Notes under the pieces: model-generated
What the model was told of the DNA's origin: nothing
Seen by the model: the letters and a program-made list of their open reading frames with translations, nothing else
Database searches by the model: none
NCBI GenBank assembly: GCA_021201815.1
Contig: JAJQEC010000136.1
Coordinates: forward strand, 1-56,126
DNA from: Candidatus Azobacteroides sp.
Lineage (GTDB): Bacteria > Bacteroidota > Bacteroidia > Bacteroidales > WRGA01
DNA: 56,126 bases
Reading direction: 5' to 3'
Program-made: the position numbers and the translations under genes
Part shown: in pieces, positions 1 to 9,089 of the stretch
Numbering within the stretch: the first letter of the stretch is position 1
Layout of the letters: the number at the start of each line of letters is the position of its first letter

Positions 1-88
1 AAAACAAATTTGATTATTTACATAGTATCTTCTTCGAGGGGAGAGTGGGTGGGCTCTTCATCTTTGGGAGCATAAAGTTGTATAAATA

Positions 89-124
89 AAAAAGGAGAAA
101 ACCTTTTTGAGATTTCTCCTTTTT
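89..124 (-). terminator. Rho-independent terminator of the secreted-protein gene
   Basis: A perfect 12-bp stem (89-100 with 113-124) carries A runs on one side and T runs on the other, so it would work on either strand. It lies just past the stop codon of the minus-strand gene at 143-937 and most likely ends that transcript. The first 88 bases show no gene. Confidence 0.75.
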
Positions 125-142
125 ATAATAGAATATTTTTTC

Positions 143-937
143 TTATTTCACAATTTTAGCGATAGAAGTTTTTCCGTTTTCGTAGATAGATTTTACAACG
201 TATACTCCATCTGCCAATATAGCTTCTTCCAGGCTTGCAGCTTTAGCAACCTGAGCACCGGTTACACTATATACTTCAACAGCAACAACAGCACCTAATT
301 CTTCTTCCACATTGTTTATAGAAGAAGTTGCACCTTTTGTGATAGAATAGATGCGGTAACCTGTTTTTGCTTTAAAAGCAGCGTTTCCGTTTTCTGTTAA
401 TTTATAAACAGCTTTCACCTGTACAGCATCTTCTCCACTAGCAATTGCCGGAGCAGTCTGATCTTCACCTTCCAATTCTATAATATTAGGATATACATTA
501 TCCAGACTGGAAGTTGGCTTTCCTGTAATTAATTCCGAGGCTGTAACAGCAGCACTACCTTTTGCAGAAAATACTACAGTTAGTAAATCATCTTTTTCAC
601 AATCAATTACTACAATAGTCACGTCTGCACCATCCGCCTGTACATAACCATTGGACGGATTAAATTTAAAACCGACTTTGTCTTGTCCTCCGGAATTTCT
701 ATAGGCAAAACCCAAACCAGGATAACTGGTAAACTTGCTCATAGACCAGCTGTTATCAGTAGAAGCCGTTAATTCGCTCACACCGTCAGTTCCATTATCT
801 GTAAATTTGGCAGCCGATTCCCCTGCGTCTACCGCACCGGCAGTAAATCCGGAAGGAGCAATAGAGAAATCCCAGGCTTGTGCATTGATGCTTAATGCTG
901 CAAAAACTGCAGCGATTGAAAGTAAAGTCTTTTTCAT
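143..937 (-). CDS. Secreted protein with a C-terminal type IX-like sorting tail
   Basis: A 264-residue protein of unknown function. Residues 1-21 form a typical signal peptide (charged Lys-Lys start, hydrophobic core, Ala-x-Ala-like end). The middle is rich in Gly, Ala, Ser and Asp, with predicted beta character and no recognisable catalytic motif. The last 45 or so residues follow the pattern of a type A C-terminal sorting domain: a V-E-V-Y-S-V-T-G-A-Q-V strand, an L-x-D-G-V-Y-V-V strand, then a basic Lys-Ile-Val-Lys end. That pattern marks proteins exported by the type IX system, and porQ of that system is also in this window. It is monocistronic, with a terminator directly behind it. Secretion is well supported; the substrate or role is not known. 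Confidence 0.8.
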   Translation of the reverse strand: MKKTLLSIAAVFAALSINAQAWDFSIAPSGFTAGAVDAGESAAKFTDNGTDGVSELTASTDNSWSMSKFTSYPGLGFAYRNSGGQDKVGFKFNPSNGYVQADGADVTIVVIDCEKDDLLTVVFSAKGSAAVTASELITGKPTSSLDNVYPNIIELEGEDQTAPAIASGEDAVQVKAVYKLTENGNAAFKAKTGYRIYSITKGATSSINNVEEELGAVVAVEVYSVTGAQVAKAASLEEAILADGVYVVKSIYENGKTSIAKIVK

Positions 938-1105
938 AATTGATAATATTAAAATAGTTATTAAATGGTTTAAAACTTTGTGACAAATATAGAGAATCCA
1001 AAAAACCGATACGTGGATAATTTGTCACAAAAGGTGCACTAATCGACACCATCAATTATAAAAAAAACTATTTTGCAAAAGAAAAGTTCACGCTCTTAAG
1101 TCAAA

Positions 1106-3058
1106 CTACTTATTATCACAGCTATTTTCAACTTTATCATATTTTTCAAAGATGGAGTTCCGGCTGATAAATTCCGGCACGATTTCCTTCATTATTTTGA
1201 CTGTAGAAGGAATATCCACAGCCTGTGCTTTCTGAACCAAAAGCTCCATGCAATCTTTTATTTCTTCATATTTATATTCTCTTACCCGGGCCATTGTAAT
1301 TTTCTTATGGGAAGTAGGGATGGAAAATTCTTCGTCGTTCAGTAATTCTTCATATAATTTTTCTCCCGGACGCAATCCGGTATATACAATCGGTATATCT
1401 TTATCCGGTTCGAAACCCGCTAACTCGATCATTCTTTTAGCAAGATCGGCAATTTTCACCGGTTCTCCCATATCAAAAACAAATATCTCCCCACCTTTAC
1501 CCATATGGGCGGCCTCCAATACAAGGTGACAGGCTTCGGGTATTGTCATAAAGTATCTGATAATGTCCGGATGAGTAACTGTTACGGGACCACCGGCATT
1601 AATCTGAGCACGAAAACGGGGTATTACGGAACCATTCGAACCCAGTACATTGCCAAACCGGGTAGTAGAAAAATTAGTAATACCTTTTACTTTTTTATCC
1701 TGAATAGCTTTATCAAGACTTTGTACATAGGTTTCGGCAATTCTTTTGGATGCTCCCATTATATTTGTCGGATTCACGGCCTTATCGGTGGAAATCATCA
1801 CAAATTTTTCGACGTTATACCTGACAGAGAAATCAGCCATATTCTTTGTACCCTGTACATTTACCATCACTGCTTCACAAGGATTCTGTTCCATTAATGG
1901 TACGTGCTTATAGGCTGCCGCATGAAACACAATATCCGGTTTCGTATTCCTGAATACATAATCCACCCTGTATGGAGAACGGACATCCCCGATTACACAT
2001 TCAAATGTCAGATAAGGGAATTTATCCTGTAATTCTATCTGGATGTCATGTAAAGCAGATTCCGCCATATCAAAGAGAACCAGTTTATTTACTTTAAATT
2101 TTGCAAGTTGCCGTACCAATTCACTTCCGATTGACCCGGCTGCTCCGGAAATGAGAATGGTTTTCCCACTTATCCAGAGACTAATGGATTTCAGATTAAT
2201 GTGTATTTCTTCTCTATCCAGTAAATCTTCGATCTGTATTTCTTTAATTTTATTTCTGGAGATTCTTCCGGCCCCCAATTCCTCAATAGAAGGTGCTACC
2301 AGCATCTTTATTCTGTTATGCAGGCAGATCTGGACTAATTCCGATTGTTCTTTTCTCACAATATCGTGTGTAGGAAAAATAACAGCGCTGATATGCAAAT
2401 CGACCAGGCGTTTTTCTATTCCGTCTAGCTGATAGACATCAAAACCGGAAATCCGGGCATTATGCAGAGAAGAATGCGGAGAAATAAATCCCATTAATAA
2501 ATAGTCGTCAAACACGGAAGAAGTCAAAAGGGCTCCGATAGAAACACTTCTTGGGTCTACCCCATACACCAGGATCTTTTCTTTTATTTTCCCGGAATTC
2601 TGAGTCAATTGCTTGTAAAAGATTACAAGGAAAGTACGGAAAGCGATCAATAAGAAAATTCCCAGGAAAAAATCCAGCAGGCATTCGATCAGTAATATTT
2701 CGTAGCGGTTTGCTTTTAGTAGTAACAGCACTCCGAACAACAGGCTGTTCCGGCAAAGCATTGCTCCCACGATACGCCATAGTTCATGCAGCGCGGAATA
2801 ACGGATAATTCCTTTGTATGTCCTGAAAAGTGCAAGGAAAATAATACTACCGATCGTAGCCAATAAATATAGATCCCAGAAAGAAAATTGCCGGTATTGC
2901 TGATTGAATATTTTCAGGCTGAAATAATGAACAATGGTAGTAGCAATTAATGTAATGATTACATCGAGTAAAAAGATAATCCACTCACTCAGGTATTTTG
3001 CACCCCTTATTTTATCTGCTAACAAAGTCAGCAAACGTTCTATGCTTTTATTTTCCAT
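1106..3058 (-). CDS. Membrane-anchored nucleotide-sugar 4,6-dehydratase/epimerase (CapD/WbpM family)
   Basis: The 650-residue length is typical of the large CapD/WbpM/PglF family. Residues 25-155 contain about four transmembrane helices, followed by a CoA-binding-like Rossmann region, and residues 290-590 are the extended SDR catalytic domain. The NAD-binding glycine motif G-A-A-G-S-I-G is visible near residue 303. H-A-A-A-Y-K-H-V-P-L-M and the downstream G-A-S-K-R region mark the UDP-GlcNAc 4,6-dehydratase type. The enzyme makes 4-keto-6-deoxy amino sugars for surface glycans. A glycosyltransferase lies 52 bp upstream on the same strand, so the two probably form one transcript. It ends in TAG, which shows TAG is an ordinary stop here. 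The exact substrate (UDP-GlcNAc is usual) is inferred. Confidence 0.9.
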   Translation of the reverse strand: MENKSIERLLTLLADKIRGAKYLSEWIIFLLDVIITLIATTIVHYFSLKIFNQQYRQFSFWDLYLLATIGSIIFLALFRTYKGIIRYSALHELWRIVGAMLCRNSLLFGVLLLLKANRYEILLIECLLDFFLGIFLLIAFRTFLVIFYKQLTQNSGKIKEKILVYGVDPRSVSIGALLTSSVFDDYLLMGFISPHSSLHNARISGFDVYQLDGIEKRLVDLHISAVIFPTHDIVRKEQSELVQICLHNRIKMLVAPSIEELGAGRISRNKIKEIQIEDLLDREEIHINLKSISLWISGKTILISGAAGSIGSELVRQLAKFKVNKLVLFDMAESALHDIQIELQDKFPYLTFECVIGDVRSPYRVDYVFRNTKPDIVFHAAAYKHVPLMEQNPCEAVMVNVQGTKNMADFSVRYNVEKFVMISTDKAVNPTNIMGASKRIAETYVQSLDKAIQDKKVKGITNFSTTRFGNVLGSNGSVIPRFRAQINAGGPVTVTHPDIIRYFMTIPEACHLVLEAAHMGKGGEIFVFDMGEPVKIADLAKRMIELAGFEPDKDIPIVYTGLRPGEKLYEELLNDEEFSIPTSHKKITMARVREYKYEEIKDCMELLVQKAQAVDIPSTVKIMKEIVPEFISRNSIFEKYDKVENSCDNK

Positions 3059-3110
3059 TATATTTTATAATGTTTTCTGAAATCCTTCTTTCTATATTCA
3101 TGTGATATGT

Positions 3111-4295
3111 TCAGGAAATCATCATATTTTTAAACTTTTCCAAGATAATCTCTTCTGACAAATTTTCCAGGATATATTTTCGAGCTTTCTCTGCCTGTGA
3201 TTTTCTTCGTTTATTGTCTTCTAATAAATCGATGATCGCATGAGCCATTTCATCCGGGTCATCTCGTACGATTAATTCCTCTTCTGTAATGTCTAATATT
3301 CCTTCTGCGCCAATTGTCGTAGTGATAACAGGACAACCTGCAGCCATAGCCTGTAAAATTTTATTTTGCACTCCTGCTCCTGAGAGCATGGGAGCAACAA
3401 AGATACTCGGATTTACAAAATATTCATCAACAGAGTCAACAAAACCGGTTACTATTACTCCGGGTACTTCTGCCAGCTTTCTGACTTTTGCATCCGGTTT
3501 GCTTCCTACGATATAAAACTTTATATCCGGATATTTGTTCCGGACTTTATCGAATATTTGTTCTACGAAGAATACAACGGCATTTATATTTGATTCATAA
3601 AACATAGAACCCACAAATACCAACGATGGTTCTTTTTCTTCATAGTCGGTTTTTATAAATGAAGGAACAGCAATCATATTTGATATAACGGCTATTTCTT
3701 TTTTATCGTCTTTACAATGCTTTAAAATGTAAGAAGCATCTATCGGGGAAATAATTATTGTTTTATCAAATTTATTCAGAAGATCCAGTTCATACGCTAA
3801 ACACCTTTTATGATCAATGGAATACAACAACTTCCACAAGCCTTTTGTTTTCTTTTTTGCTCTTTCATAATTCATAGAAATGGCATCGACAAAATCAATT
3901 ACTTTGATGGTGTTTTTATTATTCCTTATATATTCGGCTGTACGAATATTGTTACAAAAAACAAGATCATATTTATTTATATTTTTATCAATCCATTTCT
4001 GCATGGATGAAGAATAAAAATAATGAACTTGTAAAGGGAGTTTTCCTGTTAATAATCCCAGCAATGTACGGATAAGAATAGAAATGCGTCCGGGTGCAGG
4101 AAAGGAATAAATTCCCTTGCAGTAAGGAGCAATACCTTTTTTTGTCTCAGAAGTTTCATTATGAGCCAGATAGGCAATATCTATATTTTCATAGATGGAA
4201 GAAAGCAATTTAATCATCTGATAGGTACGCATTTCCCCTCCTGTATATAAAGGATAAGGTGGTCTGGAATTAATGATCAGAATTCTTTTGTTCAT
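3111..4295 (-). CDS. Glycosyltransferase, GT-B fold (GT4-like)
   Basis: A 394-residue protein with two Rossmann halves. The N-terminal part begins with a beta strand and a P-P-Y-P-L-Y-T-G-G-E acceptor-side loop. The C-terminal part has L-V-F-V-G-S-M, then V-T-G-F-V-D-S-V, and the glycosyltransferase group 1 donor-binding pattern around A-P-M-L-S-G-A-G-V-Q-N-K-I-L-Q-A-M-A-A-G, which contains the conserved glutamine/lysine and the small-residue turn. It has no signal peptide or membrane helix, so it acts at the cytoplasmic face. It lies directly upstream of the CapD-like gene, which suggests a joint role in building a surface glycan. Donor and acceptor sugars cannot be read from the sequence. 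Confidence 0.88.
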   Translation of the reverse strand: MNKRILIINSRPPYPLYTGGEMRTYQMIKLLSSIYENIDIAYLAHNETSETKKGIAPYCKGIYSFPAPGRISILIRTLLGLLTGKLPLQVHYFYSSSMQKWIDKNINKYDLVFCNNIRTAEYIRNNKNTIKVIDFVDAISMNYERAKKKTKGLWKLLYSIDHKRCLAYELDLLNKFDKTIIISPIDASYILKHCKDDKKEIAVISNMIAVPSFIKTDYEEKEPSLVFVGSMFYESNINAVVFFVEQIFDKVRNKYPDIKFYIVGSKPDAKVRKLAEVPGVIVTGFVDSVDEYFVNPSIFVAPMLSGAGVQNKILQAMAAGCPVITTTIGAEGILDITEEELIVRDDPDEMAHAIIDLLEDNKRRKSQAEKARKYILENLSEEIILEKFKNMMIS

Positions 4296-4545
4296 TTACT
4301 AATCAGCTTATTTTAATTAAAACTTTTCTATGAAATATACAGAATACAAAAAATGCGTGTAGTGTTCTTCAGAATACAAATTTATTAAGTTTTACCATTC
4401 CTCACAATTTTCTTTGTAATATTTATTAATTAAATATTTCTTAAAATATTTTTTTCCCTTGATAAATAGTCCTTAAAATCAAAATATAAATTCCCGGTAA
4501 CATATTATTAAACTCAGAATTCAGCTTTTTCTTTTTAAAAAACCA

Positions 4546-4553
4546 TATTTTTG
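4546..4553 (+). promoter_or_regulatory. Bacteroidota -7 element (TATTTTTG) ahead of miaA
   Basis: It matches the TAnnTTTG consensus and lies about 30 bp before the miaA start. No clear TTTG partner sits 19-21 bp upstream; only T-rich sequence is there. The 289-bp AT-rich gap also has to hold the promoter of the divergent minus-strand glycosyltransferase gene. Confidence 0.45.
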
Positions 4554-4584
4554 TATTTTCATTCAACCATTAAACGAATAAAGA

Positions 4585-5523
4585 ATGTCTTTTCCGGATC
4601 TTATAACTATAATTGGCCCGACAGCTTCCGGGAAAACCGGCTTTGCCGCCGCTCTCGCCCTGGAAACAAACGGAGAAATAATCAGCGGTGATTCTCGACA
4701 GGTTTACTCAGGCATGGATATAGGGACAGGAAAAGACCTGGAAGAATATACCATAAAAGGAGTATCGGTTCCTTACCATTTAATTGATATTCATCCACCC
4801 GGATATAAATACAATGTATTTGAGTTTCAGCAGGATTTTCACCGGGTTTATAACGAAATAAAACACCGGGGTAGAACCCCTATTCTTTGTGGGGGAAGCG
4901 GAATGTATATCGAGGCAGTATTAAAAGGATATAATCTTTTCCCTGTCCCGGAAAATAAAGAATTAAGAGAAGGGTTAGGGGGAAAAAGTCTGGCACAGCT
5001 TACTGAAATATTAAGAACATATAAGGTACTGCATAATACAACTGATATTGACACATGTAAAAGAGCAATACGGGCTATTGAGATAGAAGAATTCTATCAA
5101 AGCCATCCGGTTGAAAAGTTTCGCTTTCCGGAAGTAAAAAGTATTCTTCTCGGACTGCATATCGAACGGGAAGAACGACGTAAAAGAATTTCCGTCCGTT
5201 TAAGAAAACGATTGGAAGAAGGTATGATAGAAGAGGTAAAAAGAATTCTTGAGACAGGGGTCTCCTCCGAAAATCTAATTTATTACGGATTAGAATATAA
5301 ATATATTACTTTATACCTTCTCAGTCAAATAACGTATGAAGAAATGGTGAAACAACTGGAAATTGCAATTCATCAGTTTGCAAAAAGGCAAATGACCTGG
5401 TTTCGGGGAATGGAAAAAAAGGGATTCATCATTCATTGGATAGATGCTCTTTTGCCACTCGAAGAAAAAATACTGAAAGCAAAAGAGATTTTAAATACTA
5501 ATCTGTTGTCCCTAAAAAAATAA
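4585..5523 (+). CDS. miaA: tRNA dimethylallyltransferase
   Basis: This 312-residue enzyme adds a dimethylallyl group from DMAPP to N6 of A37 in tRNAs that read codons beginning with U. The phosphate loop G-P-T-A-S-G-K-T lies at residues 10-17, followed by I-S-G-D-S-R-Q-V-Y with the catalytic Asp and the D-I-G-T-G-K region, all typical of MiaA. The second half contains the A-x-R-A-I-E-I helix. Length is normal. Bacteroidales genomes often have two MiaA paralogues and this may be the shorter, more divergent one, since the usual strong P-x-x-Q-R segment is weak. It is the first gene of a run continuing through the thioesterase and dprA. Confidence 0.92.
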   Translation: MSFPDLITIIGPTASGKTGFAAALALETNGEIISGDSRQVYSGMDIGTGKDLEEYTIKGVSVPYHLIDIHPPGYKYNVFEFQQDFHRVYNEIKHRGRTPILCGGSGMYIEAVLKGYNLFPVPENKELREGLGGKSLAQLTEILRTYKVLHNTTDIDTCKRAIRAIEIEEFYQSHPVEKFRFPEVKSILLGLHIEREERRKRISVRLRKRLEEGMIEEVKRILETGVSSENLIYYGLEYKYITLYLLSQITYEEMVKQLEIAIHQFAKRQMTWFRGMEKKGFIIHWIDALLPLEEKILKAKEILNTNLLSLKK

Positions 5524-5592
5524 TTTTGTATGTATATTTTCCTGCTAATGAATTGATAAAAGAAATATCTATTTTTATAAAAATTATATTTA

Positions 5593-6003
5593 ATGGAAGA
5601 AATTACTTTTGAAACCGAGCTAAAGGTCCGGGATTATGAATGTGATATACAAGGTATTGTAAACAATGCCATTTATTTGAATTACCTGGAACATACCCGT
5701 CATGAGTTCCTGAATGCAAGAGGGATAAAATTTATGACACTACATAACGCCGGAATAGATCCTGTGGTATGCCATGTTGAAATAAATTATAAAACGCCTT
5801 TGCGATCAGGCGATGTATTTATCAGTAAACTGAAAATGGTAAAAAAAGGGATAAAACACGTTTTTTTACAGGAGTTATACAAAAAAGAGGACCAGAGGCA
5901 GGTAATACAGGCAAAGGTGGAAATAGTAACCATGGTAAACGGCAAACTTTCCCGGGGAGAATACTTTGACGAACTTTTTCAGGTTTCCGGTAAAAATGGA
6001 TGA
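5593..6003 (+). CDS. Acyl-CoA thioesterase, hot-dog fold (YbgC/4HBT family)
   Basis: A 136-residue single hot-dog domain. The N-terminal V-R-D-Y-E-C-D-I-Q-G-I-V-N-N-A-I-Y-L-N-Y-L-E segment is the family signature (aspartate, G-x-V-N-N, then Y-L-x-Y-L-E), in which the Asp and Glu side take part in hydrolysing acyl-CoA. The protein is cytoplasmic, with no signal peptide. The stop codon overlaps the start of dprA by 8 bp, so the two are translationally coupled. The true substrate (short-chain or aromatic acyl-CoA) cannot be read from the sequence. The placement between miaA and dprA looks like operon convenience and not a pathway. Confidence 0.88.
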   Translation: MEEITFETELKVRDYECDIQGIVNNAIYLNYLEHTRHEFLNARGIKFMTLHNAGIDPVVCHVEINYKTPLRSGDVFISKLKMVKKGIKHVFLQELYKKEDQRQVIQAKVEIVTMVNGKLSRGEYFDELFQVSGKNG

Positions 6004-7108
6004 GCAAAAACTGCTTTACAGGATAGCTCTGACTCAAATAAACGGAATAGGCAGAATATTGGGGAGAAATCTTGTTTGTATGCTAGGGGATGAAGAAGCT
6101 GTATTTAAGGAAAATACGAATGCATTACAAAAGATCCCGGGTATAGGCACACAACTCATTAAAGAAATCAGGAAACCGGAACCTCTGAAAATTGCAGAAA
6201 GAGAATTAAAATTTATCCGGAAAAATAACATCCGTACTTTTTTCTTTACGGATGCTAACTACCCCAGACGTCTGAAAGAATGTGCTGACATGCCCCTTCT
6301 TCTTTATTACAAAGGAAATGCAGACCTGAATAGTGAAAAAATGCTGGCAATGGTGGGCACAAGAAGAGCTGGTGTGTATGGAAAAAGTTTTTGCGAAAAA
6401 TTTATACGGGAAGTCAGCCGGAAATATCCGGAAACAATTATTGTGAGCGGAATGGCTTATGGTATAGATATATTCTGCCACCGAACTGCATTGAAAAATA
6501 ATCTCTCTACTATTGGGGTGTTAGCACATGGTCTTGATAGAATTTATCCGTATGAACATAAAGAGAGTGGAAGAGAAATTATAGAACAAGGCGGCCTGAT
6601 TACGGAGTATCCCAGTGGCACTATTCCTGATAAATATAATTTTGTTGTCCGGAATAGCATTATCGCCGGATTAACCGATGCTACCATAGTTGCGGAATCT
6701 TCGGCAAAAGGAGGTTCACTTATTACAGCAGAAATAGCAAATGCCTATGACCGGGAAGTTTTTGCTGTTCCCGGCAGATGGACTGATCCTAGTTTTCATG
6801 GATGTCTCAATCTGATAAAAAAAAATAAAGCGGTGTTATTACATTGTCTTGCGGATATTGAAGAAAATCTCAGATGGAACAACCAAAAGAGTTCAGCCCC
6901 TTCGTTCCAGCAGACGCAACTTTGTTTTTCGGAGTTGAGTGACGAAGAAAACAGGATTCTCACGATTCTTGCAAATCAGGAAACTCATATTAATCAATTA
7001 GCAATAAAAACAGATATTCCCCTTACACGTCTGGCATTTCTTTTACTGGAAATGGAATTTAAACATCTCTTAAAACCATTTCCCGGTGGCATGTACAAAA
7101 AGATCTAA
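5996..7108 (+). CDS. dprA: DNA-processing protein A
   Basis: DprA binds incoming single-stranded DNA and loads RecA during natural transformation; many non-competent bacteria also carry it. I chose the ATG at 5996 because the overlap with the upstream stop codon is then short and the protein begins at the normal helix-hairpin-helix-like N-terminal domain (I-P-G-I-G near residue 46). The Rossmann core shows M-V-G-T-R-R-A-G, then V-S-G-M-A-Y-G-I-D, then A-K-G-G-S-L-I-T-A-E-I-A and V-F-A-V-P-G, all family hallmarks. The last 70 residues form the winged-helix DprA C-terminal domain. The length of 370 residues is normal. Confidence 0.95.
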   Translation: MDEQKLLYRIALTQINGIGRILGRNLVCMLGDEEAVFKENTNALQKIPGIGTQLIKEIRKPEPLKIAERELKFIRKNNIRTFFFTDANYPRRLKECADMPLLLYYKGNADLNSEKMLAMVGTRRAGVYGKSFCEKFIREVSRKYPETIIVSGMAYGIDIFCHRTALKNNLSTIGVLAHGLDRIYPYEHKESGREIIEQGGLITEYPSGTIPDKYNFVVRNSIIAGLTDATIVAESSAKGGSLITAEIANAYDREVFAVPGRWTDPSFHGCLNLIKKNKAVLLHCLADIEENLRWNNQKSSAPSFQQTQLCFSELSDEENRILTILANQETHINQLAIKTDIPLTRLAFLLLEMEFKHLLKPFPGGMYKKI

Positions 7109-7180
7109 CAAAACTAATTTTTTCTTTTAAGCGGGAAAATATGTACTTTTGAGTTTTTTTACCAGCAATAATATATTTAC

Positions 7181-7831
7181 ATGAGAACTATTCTCCTTGC
7201 AGACAATCAGGATATCACCCGCACAGGTTTGCTATTTATCTGCCAACAGGTACCACATATCCGGCAAATTGAAGAAATAAAAAACAAAAGAGCATTGCTT
7301 CAGAAGCTTACGGTCTTTCCTCATGCGGTTATTATTCTGGATTATTCCCTTTTCGATCTGGTAAGTATCGAAGATCTTATTATCATTCAGGAACGCTTTC
7401 CGGAAACAGATTGGATATTATTCAGTGAGACATTAAGTGAAGTTTTCATCCGCCGTATAATATTAAATAAAAAGAACAGCATTATTCTGAAAGAATCCGG
7501 GCTGGAAGAAATTGAGAACGGAATTTTTCTTTCTCTTAAATCCGAACAATTTATCTGCCAACAAGTAAAGAATTTACTGGAGAACGGATCCTGCCCTACA
7601 AAAGCAGTATCCCAATCTTCTCCTTTAACAAATACAGAAAAAGAAATTCTGAAATTAATAGCATCCGGCAAAAGTAACAAGGAAATAGCAGAAGAACGTT
7701 TTTCCAGTGTCCATACCATATCAACCCACCGGAAAAATATTTTCCGGAAACTGGATGTCAATAATGCTTATGAAGCTACTAAATATGCGCTTCGTGCCGG
7801 AATTATAGACGAAGCTGAATATTATATATAA
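7181..7831 (+). CDS. Orphan response regulator, LuxR/NarL type
   Basis: A 216-residue, two-domain regulator. The receiver domain (residues 1-125) keeps the acidic pocket (Asp8, Asn9), the phospho-acceptor Asp54 in I-I-L-D-Y-S and the conserved Lys104 in I-L-K-E-S, so phosphorylation seems possible. Residues 148-210 are a LuxR helix-turn-helix with T-x-x-E-x-E-I-L-K-L-I-A-x-G-K-S-N-K-E-I-A and the recognition helix H-T-I-S-T-H-R-K-N-I. No sensor kinase lies nearby. It sits 72 bp after dprA, probably partly co-transcribed with it, and this conserved position next to DNA-uptake genes is noted without claiming control of them. A convergent terminator follows. Confidence 0.9.
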   Translation: MRTILLADNQDITRTGLLFICQQVPHIRQIEEIKNKRALLQKLTVFPHAVIILDYSLFDLVSIEDLIIIQERFPETDWILFSETLSEVFIRRIILNKKNSIILKESGLEEIENGIFLSLKSEQFICQQVKNLLENGSCPTKAVSQSSPLTNTEKEILKLIASGKSNKEIAEERFSSVHTISTHRKNIFRKLDVNNAYEATKYALRAGIIDEAEYYI

Positions 7832-7844
7832 AAATAATGATAAA

Positions 7845-7892
7845 GATAGAAAGGAAAAGATACCATCCGATATTTCCTTTTCCTTTCCATCT
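7845..7892. terminator. Bidirectional terminator between the LuxR regulator and cysK
   Basis: An 11-bp perfect stem (7849-7859 with 7877-7887), extended by partly matched flanking bases, with A/T-rich sequence on both sides. It lies between two convergent genes and can serve both. Confidence 0.65.
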
Positions 7893-7905
7893 TTTATTCT
7901 TTCCT

Positions 7906-8853
7906 TTATAAAGGGTATTCTTCAAAAGAATAGAGCACAGTAGAAAGATACCTTTCACCGGTATCCGGAAGTAGTGCTACGATTACTTTTCCTTCATTTT
8001 CAGGTAATTTTGCTAATTCAGTAGCTGCATATACTGCTGCACCGGAAGAAATACCAACCAGCAACCCTTCTTTTTGTGCCAGTTCACGGCTTGTTCTGAT
8101 AGCATCATCATTCTGAACCTGAAAGATCTGATCTGCCACTTCAGGATTATAGGTTTTAGGAACAAAGCCCGCACCGATTCCCTGAATTTTGTGAGGTCCG
8201 GGATTTCCTCCGGAAAGAACCGGAGAGTCGCTTGGTTCTACAGAAACAATTTTTATGGATGGATTATATTTCTTCAATACCTCTCCTACTCCACTTATCG
8301 TACCTCCGGTACCTACTCCGCCTACAAAAATATCGACTTTTCCATCTGTATCTCTCCAGATTTCTTCGGCAGTTGTTTTTTTGTGTATGAGAGGATTTGC
8401 CGGATTTTCAAATTGTTTTAAAATAATAGACCCCGGGATTTCATTTTGTAATTCTGTCGCTTTGGCAATTGCACCTTTCATTCCCTCTGCTCCCGGAGTA
8501 AGTACCAGATTAGCACCCAGCGCTGATAAAAGCTTCCGACGTTCCAGACTCATGGTTTCTGGCATGGTAAGAATCAGATTATACCCTTTTGAAGCAGACA
8601 CCCATGCCAAACCGATTCCGGTATTTCCGCTGGTTGCTTCAATAATAGTAGCACCGGGTTTTAATAGTCCTTTTGCTTCCGCATCTTCAATCATCGCAAG
8701 TGCGATACGGTCCTTTACACTGCCACCCGGATTAAAATATTCCAGTTTTCCGATTACTCTTCCTTTTAATCCTTTAATTGCGTTATAATTAGAAAATTCT
8801 ACCAAAGGTGTATTTCCAATCAGGTCTGTCAGTTTTTTTGCTATCTTTTCCAT
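7906..8853 (-). CDS. cysK: Cysteine synthase A (O-acetylserine sulfhydrylase)
   Basis: A PLP-dependent enzyme of 315 residues that joins O-acetylserine and sulfide to make cysteine. Lys47 in N-P-G-G-S-V-K-D-R is the Schiff-base lysine. [10 protein letters not shown] at about residues 69-78 binds the substrate carboxylate, and [10 protein letters not shown] binds the phosphate of PLP. Length and motifs fit CysK better than CysM or cystathionine beta-synthase, because no CBS domain follows. A minus-strand -7 element (TAATTTTG, read from 8894 to 8887) lies about 35 bp upstream of the start. It is monocistronic. Confidence 0.95.
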   Translation of the reverse strand: MEKIAKKLTDLIGNTPLVEFSNYNAIKGLKGRVIGKLEYFNPGGSVKDRIALAMIEDAEAKGLLKPGATIIEATSGNTGIGLAWVSASKGYNLILTMPETMSLERRKLLSALGANLVLTPGAEGMKGAIAKATELQNEIPGSIILKQFENPANPLIHKKTTAEEIWRDTDGKVDIFVGGVGTGGTISGVGEVLKKYNPSIKIVSVEPSDSPVLSGGNPGPHKIQGIGAGFVPKTYNPEVADQIFQVQNDDAIRTSRELAQKEGLLVGISSGAAVYAATELAKLPENEGKVIVALLPDTGERYLSTVLYSFEEYPL

Positions 8854-9035
8854 ATGTCCGAAAGAATTAGTTATTATTTAATGGTACAAAATTACAGGAA
8901 ACCGTGTTCTCCGGAAATACCTTTTACAGGGTATATTACAGGAAATCATCCACCTGTAAATAAAAAAATTGAAAAAGAAAACCATTTCCCGAATCAGAAT
9001 GTTCTTCTTTTTATTTCTTTCAATTTTCAATTCTT

Positions 9036-9043
9036 TATCTTTG
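9036..9043 (+). promoter_or_regulatory. Bacteroidota -7 element (TATCTTTG) ahead of nadE
   Basis: It matches TAnnTTTG exactly, and a TTTC (one base off TTTG) lies about 20 bp upstream. It is 46 bp before the nadE start, in a gap between divergent cysK and nadE. Confidence 0.5.
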
Positions 9044-9089
9044 TATGGTATTTCTTTAACCTGGTATTTAAATTTTAATTCAACAGAGT

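Noticed and set aside
1..88. End of a gene at the left edge
   Set aside because: A minus-strand frame gives a short acidic tail near position 50, but it lies beyond a terminator with no start codon, so it is not supported.
8255..8788. Gene antisense to cysK
   Set aside because: An open frame exists on the plus strand, but it lies entirely inside a well-supported enzyme gene, has no promoter or start context and encodes a low-complexity Ser/Pro/Phe-rich chain. It is a shadow of the codon use of cysK.
8854..9089. Small gene between cysK and nadE
   Set aside because: An open frame of 74 codons covers the promoters of both neighbours and encodes a Phe-rich chain without homology that I recognise.
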